A stretch of 64,000 bases of DNA, taken from Gammaproteobacteria bacterium. GTDB lineage: Bacteria; Pseudomonadota; Gammaproteobacteria; Steroidobacterales; Rariloculaceae. A model generated the notes under the pieces. The model did no database searches. It was not told the origin of the DNA and saw only the letters and a program-made list of their open reading frames with translations. Each line of letters starts with the position of its first letter. Within the stretch, counting starts at the first letter, position 1. Of the stretch, positions 30,410 through 36,898 are shown in pieces. A program made the translations under genes and the position numbers. The stretch is taken from NCBI GenBank assembly GCA_022819855.1, contig JAJEGN010000018.1, forward strand, positions 23,501 through 87,500. The letters are read 5' to 3'.

Positions 30410-30571
30410 GTGTCCAGAGAATTGACCGCAATCGTCCTCAGTGCTGCCGTGCTGTTATCCGGCTGCGGGACCGTGGAATGGAAGCGCGAGTACGACGCGG
30501 CTCGGACCGCATGGAAAGAGCACCGATGCTTTCAGTACGACGATCTGTTTGACAGGCCGTCGTACGCTTAG
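30410..30571 (+). CDS. Small lipoprotein, 53 residues
   Basis: GTG start at 30410 with AGGGAG eight bases upstream. Signal peptide AIVLSAAVLLSGC contains a lipobox (LLSGC) with the lipidated cysteine at residue 19, leaving a 35-residue mature peptide (TVEWKREYDAARTAWKEH... ending FDRPSYA). No known family. The lipobox and ribosome binding site together make it credible. It is followed 75 bases later by another tiny membrane protein. Confidence 0.6.
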   Translation: MSRELTAIVLSAAVLLSGCGTVEWKREYDAARTAWKEHRCFQYDDLFDRPSYA

Positions 30572-30646
30572 CTTCCTGGTCGCGAGTCCGTTCCGTTTCC
30601 GATTGACCAAACGGCGAATACCAATTCCTGATCCGAGGAAGACGTA

Positions 30647-30751
30647 ATGATGCGGAGACCGCAATCCATACTCTGGCTGCTCCTGCTGGTCTTCCTCGGG
30701 CTGATGGCGATGATCGCGTTTCTCGCTCTCGTGGCGCCTGCCGTTATTTAG
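30647..30751 (+). CDS. Small single-helix membrane protein, 34 residues
   Basis: ATG at 30647 preceded by GAGGAAG. The peptide starts MMRRPQ and then is one hydrophobic helix (ILWLLLLVFLGLMAMIAFLA) ending VAPAVI. Positive charges before the helix predict an N-in orientation. No family recognised; support is the ribosome site, the helix and its place after the small lipoprotein. Confidence 0.5.
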   Translation: MMRRPQSILWLLLLVFLGLMAMIAFLALVAPAVI

Positions 30752-30875
30752 CGCGATTCTCGAATGGGGCCGCACTGCTGCGCCATGCCCCATCACACCG
30801 TACACCAATGATCCTGCCGATGTGCTGAGACGGCGCTCACCACGATTCAAGCACTCTCGTAAGTTGTTGAATATG

Positions 30876-30951
30876 TGGTGCCGGCACACGGACTCGAACC
30901 GCGGACCTGAGGTTTACAAAACCCCTGCTCTACCAACTGAGCTATGCCGGC
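30876..30951 (-). tRNA. tRNA-Thr (anticodon TGT)
   Basis: 76 nucleotides with encoded CCA. Acceptor GCCGGCA/TGCCGGC, D-arm AGCTCAGTTGGTAGAGC, anticodon loop TTTGTAA reading TGT, and T-arm with GGTTCGAACC all pair. In pseudomonads a tRNA-Thr similarly follows the birA-coaX-SPOR genes, which lie upstream here too. Confidence 0.96.
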
Positions 30952-31327
30952 ACGGGCGGCCATTATAGCGGCGGCCGCTGCCACATTTCGCCGCTATTGA
31001 GCCTGCGCCTCGCCAGATTCCGGCGCGACAATGCGAGCCATGGACGGCCGCGCATGCAATGGTTCTAGACGCGGTCGGAGAGTTGGGACGCCCCGCGCTA
31101 CGGACCTCAACGCCCTGGCGAGGGGAGCCGTGTGCGGCCGGTTGCGAATCGGTTCTCGAAACGGCATCTCACTACAGGAGCTTTCCCCCGGGCTCGCGTG
31201 ACTTGCCGATCCATGGAGGCGCCCGTGCGACACGGGCGCCTCGTCTTTTCTTGCGGTCGCGAACGTGCCGATCACTCGGCCCGGACGCCGTGCGTCTGCT
31301 GCCATCAGCGACGTATGGCAGTGATGG
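30952..31327. other. Intergenic region with a strong rightward hairpin; possible small RNA
   Basis: 376 bases between tRNA-Thr and the SPOR gene without a convincing protein. The frames present lack recognisable similarity or ribosome sites. It contains the terminator-like hairpin at 31216-31250, reading rightwards although the flanking genes read leftwards, and several GGA trinucleotides in 31040-31220. tRNA-Tyr and tRNA-Gly, often found here in pseudomonads, are absent. Confidence 0.4.
31216..31250 (+). terminator. Rightward intrinsic terminator with no upstream gene
   Basis: GAGGCGCCCGTG (31216-31227), CGA, CACGGGCGCCTC (31231-31242): a perfect 12-pair stem, then GTCTTTTC. The T-rich tail is on the plus strand only, implying a rightward transcript ending here. 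Confidence 0.65.
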
Positions 31328-31894
31328 TCACTCCGTCGCGGTATCGCAAGCCCGCAGCGTTAGGCTCATGACAGGTGGCGGGGTATCCGCAGTGTCCTCG
31401 CCCGGAGGCGATACCAGTCCCGGCCCGAGTGGCTGCGGCAGTCCCGCCTCCGGCATCTCGCTCAGGTCCATCACGATGTCGATCCAGAAGGGCGCGTCCG
31501 GCTCCGCCGAGTCTGCCGGCTCTGCGTTGGCCGCGTCGGCTTCCGCATCCGCGGGATTTGCCGGCTCCGCGCTTGCCACGTCTGCGTCCACGGGCTCCGC
31601 CGGCAGCTCCAGTTCCGCCAGTTCTGCCGGCTCCGCAACGGCCGCGTCCAATCCAAGCGCGCGCAGACTGGCAACGGCAGCATCCGCCTGCGAACGCTCC
31701 GCGAACGTACCGATGCTGATGCAGGTCTCCGCGATCGCGTCATCGCCGGTGGCTTCGTCGAGTTCGTCGATGAGCGTGATCGTCGGGGCATCCGACACGG
31801 CACGGCTGACCGGAACATTCGTTTCGGCGAACCAGAAGTGCCATGCCGCGAACGCGAGATTCGCGAGCACGAGCATCAGGAAAAGATTGCGCAT
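31328..31894 (-). CDS. SPOR-like membrane-anchored protein
   Basis: 188 residues. N-terminal helix RNLFLMLVLANLAFAAWHFWFA, then a SPOR-like segment (CISIGTFAERSQADAAVASLRALGLDAAV), then an Ala/Glu/Pro/Asp-rich repetitive stretch (roughly 105-150) and a weak C-terminal part (DIVMDLSEMP). SPOR domains bind denuded septal peptidoglycan, but this one is degenerate. GGAGG lies upstream of the ATG. It follows coaX by six bases, matching birA-coaX-SPOR of pseudomonads. Confidence 0.75.
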   Translation of the reverse strand: MRNLFLMLVLANLAFAAWHFWFAETNVPVSRAVSDAPTITLIDELDEATGDDAIAETCISIGTFAERSQADAAVASLRALGLDAAVAEPAELAELELPAEPVDADVASAEPANPADAEADAANAEPADSAEPDAPFWIDIVMDLSEMPEAGLPQPLGPGLVSPPGEDTADTPPPVMSLTLRACDTATE

Positions 31895-31900
31895 GGCTCC

Positions 31901-32659
31901 CTATCCTCCGTGGCCGGCCATGAAGGCCAGACCCTCAAGGACGAGATCGGGCCTGAGCTCCGCTTTCGTTTCGAGCCATGCCCGAACCGGTGCGGCGTCG
32001 CCGCCCGTCAGGAGCACCATCGGCGCCGCGCCAAGTTCGGCCGAGACGGCGGTGACCGCGGCGTCGAGCGCCGCTGCGAGGCCGAGCATCGCGCCGTGTC
32101 CGACGGCGGCGTCCGTTTCCGTTCCCAGCAGTTCGAGCCCTTGCGGCCTCGCGGGCGCCGCGGCAGTCGCGCCGATCTGCTCCGTGCCGCGATCGAGCGC
32201 GGCCGCGATGATTCGCGGCCCGGCGAATATGAGTCCGCCGAGGTGCCGGCCGGCGGGATCGACCGCGTCGAACGTCACGGCCGTGCCGGCGTCGATGACG
32301 CAGACCGCTCCGCCGGCGAGCCTGTAGGCGGCGATCATGGCAACCCAGCGGTCGACTCCGAGTTGAGCGGGATCGGCGTAGCTGCAGCGGACTCCGAATC
32401 CCTCGGCCGCCGTCGCGACGTACCGCGGCTTCACCGCGTATCGATCATTGAGCCTCTCGGCGAGTTCGGAAGCCGCGGCCTCACCCATGACGTTGGAGAC
32501 GAGCACGTCATCCACGGTCTCGGGCGACGCCGAGAAGAGCGAGTCCATGGCACTGTCCATCGATTCGATGTGCAGCGCGTTGCCGGTGGCGCCGAGTTCG
32601 CCCGATCGCGCGCTGCCCCACTTGATCCGGGTGTTGCCGATGTCGATGACCAACGTCAT
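31901..32659 (-). CDS. coaX: Type III pantothenate kinase
   Basis: 252 residues. First step of CoA synthesis. N-terminal LVIDIGNTRIKWG phosphate loop, VSNVMG, GVDRWVAMIAAYRL, VIDAGTAVTFDAVD with the catalytic Asp, and GLIFAGPRIIAAALDRGTEQ plus GHGAMLGLAAALDAAV. Type III enzymes resist CoA feedback and need a monovalent cation. The ATG overlaps the birA stop by four bases, so the pair is translationally coupled. Confidence 0.94.
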   Translation of the reverse strand: MTLVIDIGNTRIKWGSARSGELGATGNALHIESMDSAMDSLFSASPETVDDVLVSNVMGEAAASELAERLNDRYAVKPRYVATAAEGFGVRCSYADPAQLGVDRWVAMIAAYRLAGGAVCVIDAGTAVTFDAVDPAGRHLGGLIFAGPRIIAAALDRGTEQIGATAAAPARPQGLELLGTETDAAVGHGAMLGLAAALDAAVTAVSAELGAAPMVLLTGGDAAPVRAWLETKAELRPDLVLEGLAFMAGHGG

Positions 32660-33636
32660 GTGGTCGTCCGGACGCTGACGTCGCCCGAGATGATGCGCTT
32701 TCGATCCTGTGCGGCGGTCTCGAGCAGCAGGGCGCCGTCGGTGTCGATTCCGCGGGCCGTGCCGAGGACCGAGTGCGACGCCTCGTCAACACGAACGGGC
32801 TTGCCGACGAGGCAGTCGGCGTTGCGCCACTCGTCCCGATACGGCGCGAAGCCGTGACGCTCGTAGTCGGCGAACAGTGCCCGCAAGGCGTCCAGGAGTT
32901 CTATGGCGAGCACGGTGCGCCGGGGTTCGCGGCCACTCGTGGCTTGCCGGAGATCGACGGCGCCGGTCGGCCAGTCACTGATGCGTTCGAGGAGGTCCGG
33001 CGGCATCGCAATGTTGATGCCGAGTCCTGCGACGACGTGACAGCGGCCCTGGGCCTCCGCCCTGAACTCGACGAGAATCCCGCCGAGCTTGCGGTCGTCC
33101 CAGACGAGGTCGTTGGGCCACTTCAGACCGATCTCGATGCCGGCCTCGTGCCCGAGCACACGTCGCGCCGCGACGCCGACCGCCAGACTCAGGGCAGCGA
33201 GTTCGGGCGGCGTCTCGCGAAAGTTCCACGCTGCCGACAGGCACAGGCCCATGCCGAGGGGCGCCTGCCAGCTTCGGCCGCGTCTGCCTCGCCCCGCGCT
33301 CTGGTACTCGGCGATACAGGCGGCAAGTTGACCGGGATCGGGCGCCGGGCCGTCGAGCAGATGGCGGTTGGTCGATTCGAGTTCGGTGAATACCTCAAGC
33401 CGCGTACCGGAACGGGCGCTCGTGTACTCGGCAAGCGCGGCATGGTCGAGCAGATCGATGGGCTCGTTCAGGCGGTACCCGGAACCGGGTACGCCTTGCA
33501 CGGCGAGGCCCCATTGTTCGAGCCTGCCGATGTGTTTCCAGACGGCGGCGCGCGTGACGCCAAAGTCCCGCGCGAGGTTCTCGCCCGAGTGCGGTTGTCC
33601 GTCGGCCAGACGCTGCAACAGGGCGATCGCTTCCAC
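32656..33636 (-). CDS. birA: Biotin-protein ligase / biotin operon repressor
   Basis: 326 residues. N-terminal winged helix (ALLQRLADGQPHSGENLARDFGVTRAAVWKH), catalytic domain with ESTNRHLL, the biotin/ATP loop GRGRRGRSWQAPLG, LKWPNDLVWDDRKLGGILVE and GLGINIAM, and the C-terminal SH3-like domain. Biotinylates AccB (encoded at 9.2-9.7 kb) and, through the winged helix, may repress bio genes. GTG start. Coupled to coaX. Confidence 0.95.
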   Translation of the reverse strand: MEAIALLQRLADGQPHSGENLARDFGVTRAAVWKHIGRLEQWGLAVQGVPGSGYRLNEPIDLLDHAALAEYTSARSGTRLEVFTELESTNRHLLDGPAPDPGQLAACIAEYQSAGRGRRGRSWQAPLGMGLCLSAAWNFRETPPELAALSLAVGVAARRVLGHEAGIEIGLKWPNDLVWDDRKLGGILVEFRAEAQGRCHVVAGLGINIAMPPDLLERISDWPTGAVDLRQATSGREPRRTVLAIELLDALRALFADYERHGFAPYRDEWRNADCLVGKPVRVDEASHSVLGTARGIDTDGALLLETAAQDRKRIISGDVSVRTTT

Positions 33637-33642
33637 AGCCTG

Positions 33643-34284
33643 CTACTTGCGGCGCCAGAGGGGCCGGCCGACGATCGCCTCGGTGCCGTCCAGCATGCGG
33701 CGAATGTTGTCCCGGTGCGTATACGTGACGAGCACCGCGACGAGGCAGGCGAACACGAAGAACCCGGGTTCCGCCGGCAACCGCGTTACGCCGATCAGCA
33801 CGGCTGCGCCAACCGTCGCGAGCACCGTCGCGAGCCCGACGAGTCCGGTCACGAGGATCACCAGCACCCACAGGCCGATGACGGGGCCGGCGAGCAACGG
33901 CGCCAGGCAGCAAATGATCCCGGCGGCGGTCGCGCCGCCCTTGCCGCCGCGAAAGGAATGCCACAGTGGAAACACGTGACCGAGAATCGCGGCGAAAGCG
34001 GCGGAATAGGTGACGAGCGCCCGATTGATTTCCGGATCGATACCCACGCCCGGGATCGCGAGTCCCGGGATGACGAGGACGGCCACGACGCCCTTGCCGA
34101 CATCGATGATCATGACGCCGAGCGCGTACAGCCTGCCATGCGTGCGCAGCGCGTTCGTGGCGCCCGGATTGCGGCTGCCGACCTCGCGAAGATCCGCTCC
34201 GCCGTGGAAACGGCCGATCGCGAGACTCCCGAGAATCGATCCCAGGCAGTAGGCGAATGCGAATTTCAGTCCGAGTTCGAGCAT
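33643..34284 (-). CDS. plsY: Acyl-phosphate:glycerol-3-phosphate acyltransferase
   Basis: 213 residues, five-helix inner-membrane enzyme that acylates glycerol 3-phosphate from acyl-phosphate in phospholipid synthesis. Three conserved loops are visible: GSRNPGATNALRTHG, the glycine-rich GHVFPLWHSFRGGKGGATAAG and YTHRDNIRRMLDGTE near the C-terminus. It ends seven bases before birA starts, so the M61-plsY-birA-coaX-SPOR genes may be one leftward unit. Confidence 0.95.
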   Translation of the reverse strand: MLELGLKFAFAYCLGSILGSLAIGRFHGGADLREVGSRNPGATNALRTHGRLYALGVMIIDVGKGVVAVLVIPGLAIPGVGIDPEINRALVTYSAAFAAILGHVFPLWHSFRGGKGGATAAGIICCLAPLLAGPVIGLWVLVILVTGLVGLATVLATVGAAVLIGVTRLPAEPGFFVFACLVAVLVTYTHRDNIRRMLDGTEAIVGRPLWRRK

Positions 34285-34305
34285 TTCCCCGAGTTTATCG
34301 AGCCG

Positions 34306-36141
34306 CTATTCGCCGAGCCACGCCCGGCGCCTTGCGAGCGCCGCAGTGTCCGCATCCGGATCGAACTCGAGCGAGCAGGAGTCGGGCGGCGCGCGCTCGA
34401 GTTCGACAGTAAACTCAAGGAGTTCGTCGCCGCGAAATGCCGTCACGGCGACGCGATCACCGGCGTTGTAACGGGCGAGCCGCGCCTTGAGATTGCCGTC
34501 GTTGACCCGGAGACGATCGACGGCGATGACGCGGTCGCCGGGATTGAGCCCGCCGCGCTGCGCCGGCCCGCCGTCGTACACCGTAACGAGCGCAAGACCG
34601 TCGGCCGCCGGACGATACGCGACGCCGAGCCTGAGCGGCGCCTTGGCAGTCGCGTCCCCGGCACGGCTCCTGTAGCCGGTATCGACGGCGCTGCGGAATT
34701 TGAGCGAGACGCCAAAGTCGGCGAGCAGTGCGCCGAGCTCCAGATCCCCGGTTCCGCGCACGGCTTGCTCGAAGAACTCCGCAAGTTCGGCGCCGCCAAG
34801 TTCGATCGCGAGTGCTTCGAAGCCGTTCTCGGGAACGCCGACGTCGCGGGCGCCGTAACGCCGCCAGAGTTCCGTGACTACATCGTCGAGGGAAACGGCG
34901 GCATCGGTGGTGCGGCGCAGGGTGAGATCGAGCGCGAGCGCCGTCAGCGCACCCTTGGAGTAGTAGCTGATGCTCGTGTTCGGGGTGTTCGCTTCGGGCT
35001 TGTAGAGCACGTCCCAGGCGTCGAAACTCGAATCGGAAATGCTCTGTCGCAGCCGCCCCGGTGTCTGGTAGACGCGCGAGAGCTGTTCGCCGACGCGCCG
35101 CATCCAGTCCTTCGCGCCGACCAGCCCGCTGCGCAGCACCAGCAGTTCCTGGTAATAGCTCGTGATGCCTTCGAAGACCCACAACTGCCGCGTGTGATTG
35201 CGCCGGTCGAGCCGGTAGGGCGTGAACGCCTCCGGTTTCGTTCGCTTGACGTGCCAGCTATGGAAGTACTCGTGGCTCGCGAGACCCAGAAAGCGGCCGT
35301 AGTTCTTCGAAATGCCGGCCTCGCCGGGCTTCGGCAGATCGTCGCGGCTGAAGATCAGACTCGACGATGCGCGGTGTTCGAGACCGCCGTAGCCGTCGCC
35401 GACGGCAAGCCCGAGAAACAGGTACTCGTCGAATGGCGCCGGTTGGCCGAAAAATTCGATCTGGGTCTCGCATATCCGGGCCAGGTCGGCCGCGACGCGA
35501 TCGAGGTCCGAATGGAAGCGTCCCGCGACGACCAGGCGATGCGGCACGCCGCAGGCATCGAACGATACGCTCGCAAAGTCGCCGATTTCGACGGGATGGT
35601 CGATGAGTTCGTCGTAGTCGCCGGCCCGGTAGACGCCGAAACCGCGCTCATCGACATCGACCGGCGTCATTGCCGTCGCCACGCGCCAGTTCGCACAGGC
35701 CGGATCGTCGGGCGGTTCGAGCAGAAGCTCGACCGGTTCGTCGTCCCGGCCTTCCGGGAGCAGGAACACCGCAGGGCCGTTGAAGTAGGCGCGGCGGCGA
35801 TCGATATGGTTGTCGCGGACCGATTGTTCCAGTCCGTAGATCGTTGCCGTGACGGTCAGTTCACGGCCTGGCCCGCTGCAGTGCCAACGGCTGTTTCCAA
35901 CCTTCTCCACGGCGATGGCGCGGTCGCCGCTCGTTGCTTCGATGTCGACGACATGCCGGGCGAACTCGCGCAGCAGGTAGCTGCCGGGTATCCACGACGG
36001 CATCCAGAACTCCTGCGGAGATCCGGGATCGTCGATGCTGCACGCGACCTCGAAGTGATGGCGGTCGAGATCGGCCAGGCGCAGTCGATACCGAATCAGC
36101 GTGACATCCTCCGTGTCTTCAGGCCGCGGCAATTCTCGCAC
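34306..36141 (-). CDS. M61 glycyl-aminopeptidase family metalloprotease
   Basis: About 600 residues. Domains: an N-terminal beta domain (WMPSWIPGSYLLREFARHV), a thermolysin-like catalytic domain with the zinc motif HEYFH in LASHEYFHSWHVKR and the third ligand Glu in LWVFEGITSYY, GYGGLEH upstream, and a C-terminal PDZ domain (GVAYRPAADGLALVTVYDGGPAQRGGL). No signal peptide, so probably cytoplasmic. Start uncertain: GTG 36141 is the nearest standard codon to the family N-terminus but has no ribosome site, whereas GGAGGA at 36112-36107 is ideally placed for CTG 36099 or ATT 36096 (IRYRLRLADL). Confidence 0.9.
   Translation of the reverse strand: MRELPRPEDTEDVTLIRYRLRLADLDRHHFEVACSIDDPGSPQEFWMPSWIPGSYLLREFARHVVDIEATSGDRAIAVEKVGNSRWHCSGPGRELTVTATIYGLEQSVRDNHIDRRRAYFNGPAVFLLPEGRDDEPVELLLEPPDDPACANWRVATAMTPVDVDERGFGVYRAGDYDELIDHPVEIGDFASVSFDACGVPHRLVVAGRFHSDLDRVAADLARICETQIEFFGQPAPFDEYLFLGLAVGDGYGGLEHRASSSLIFSRDDLPKPGEAGISKNYGRFLGLASHEYFHSWHVKRTKPEAFTPYRLDRRNHTRQLWVFEGITSYYQELLVLRSGLVGAKDWMRRVGEQLSRVYQTPGRLRQSISDSSFDAWDVLYKPEANTPNTSISYYSKGALTALALDLTLRRTTDAAVSLDDVVTELWRRYGARDVGVPENGFEALAIELGGAELAEFFEQAVRGTGDLELGALLADFGVSLKFRSAVDTGYRSRAGDATAKAPLRLGVAYRPAADGLALVTVYDGGPAQRGGLNPGDRVIAVDRLRVNDGNLKARLARYNAGDRVAVTAFRGDELLEFTVELERAPPDSCSLEFDPDADTAALARRRAWLGE
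36107..36112 (-). promoter_or_regulatory. GGAGGA Shine-Dalgarno-like site favouring a non-standard M61 start
   Basis: Reads GGAGGA on the minus strand, seven bases before CTG 36099 and ten before ATT 36096. These are exactly where family members begin. Confidence 0.45.
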
Positions 36142-36202
36142 ACTCGGCCGTTGCGCAGCCGCGCCGGGCAATGAAGTGAGCCTTGTCGCGGACGTTGGTA
36201 GC

Positions 36203-36898
36203 ATGCACCGGACCATGCGCGGGCCCAACGGCATACAGATCGAACTTGCGGGGGTGACCAAGGCCTATGGCGAACAGGTCGTGCTCGACGGCATCGACCT
36301 TGCGATCGCCGACGCCGAGTTTCTCGCCGTCATGGGCCGAAGCGGCTCGGGCAAGTCGACGCTGCTCAAGCTCGTCGGCGGCCTGGATACGCCCGACGCC
36401 GGAGCCGTGATTCACCGCGGGCGGAGTCTGAACGGCATGAGCGAGCACGAGCGGACCCGTTTCCGCCGCAGTTCCCTGGGTTTCGTGTTCCAGTTTTTCA
36501 ATCTGATCCCGACACTGACGGTCAGGGAGAACGTCTGCCTGCCGCTCGATCTCAACGGCACGCGTGCGGAGGAAACTGCACGCAGATGTTCCGAAATCCT
36601 CGCCGAACTCGAAATCGACGGCTGCGCGCACCGGTTTCCCGAGGAGCTTTCGGGCGGCGAACAGCAGCGCGCCGCGATCGCCCGAGCGCTCGTCCATGAA
36701 CCTGAACTCATCATCGCCGACGAGCCAACGGGCAATCTCGATCTCGAGACGGCCGAGCGCGTGCTCGAAACGCTGAGCCTGAGTTGCCGGCAGCGCAGCA
36801 CGACGCTGATCGTCGCAACTCACAGCCGCGAGGTTGCCGCTCTCGCCGACCGGACCTTGCGCATTCGCGGCGGCCGGCTCGAGGAGGCTGCGCAGTGA
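36203..36898 (+). CDS. ABC transporter ATP-binding protein (LolD/MacB type)
   Basis: 231 residues from ATG 36203 (a second ATG at 36215). Walker A GRSGSGKST, Q-loop FVFQFFNLIPTLTVRENV, signature LSGGEQQR, Walker B LIIADEPTGNLD and H-loop THS: a complete ATPase of the mechanotransmitting ABC3/FtsX class, which drives periplasmic substrates outward rather than across the inner membrane. It overlaps the following permease (GTGA at 36895-36898) and, together with the CrtC-like lipoprotein, resembles the attE-attFG-attH gene set of Agrobacterium. Confidence 0.92.
   Translation: MHRTMRGPNGIQIELAGVTKAYGEQVVLDGIDLAIADAEFLAVMGRSGSGKSTLLKLVGGLDTPDAGAVIHRGRSLNGMSEHERTRFRRSSLGFVFQFFNLIPTLTVRENVCLPLDLNGTRAEETARRCSEILAELEIDGCAHRFPEELSGGEQQRAAIARALVHEPELIIADEPTGNLDLETAERVLETLSLSCRQRSTTLIVATHSREVAALADRTLRIRGGRLEEAAQ

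Noticed and set aside
30994..31220. Glycine-riboswitch-like GGAGAG near 31056
   Set aside because: The rest of the conserved aptamer core is absent.
30994..31305. 103-codon minus-strand frame beside tRNA-Thr
   Set aside because: No ribosome site, no similarity, crosses the strong terminator hairpin and is rich in Arg/Pro as expected for noise.
32773..36174. A 1,133-codon plus-strand frame across birA, plsY and the M61 gene
   Set aside because: It mirrors the real minus-strand genes; high GC leaves long antisense frames open. The translation is Arg/Asp/Glu-rich without any domain.
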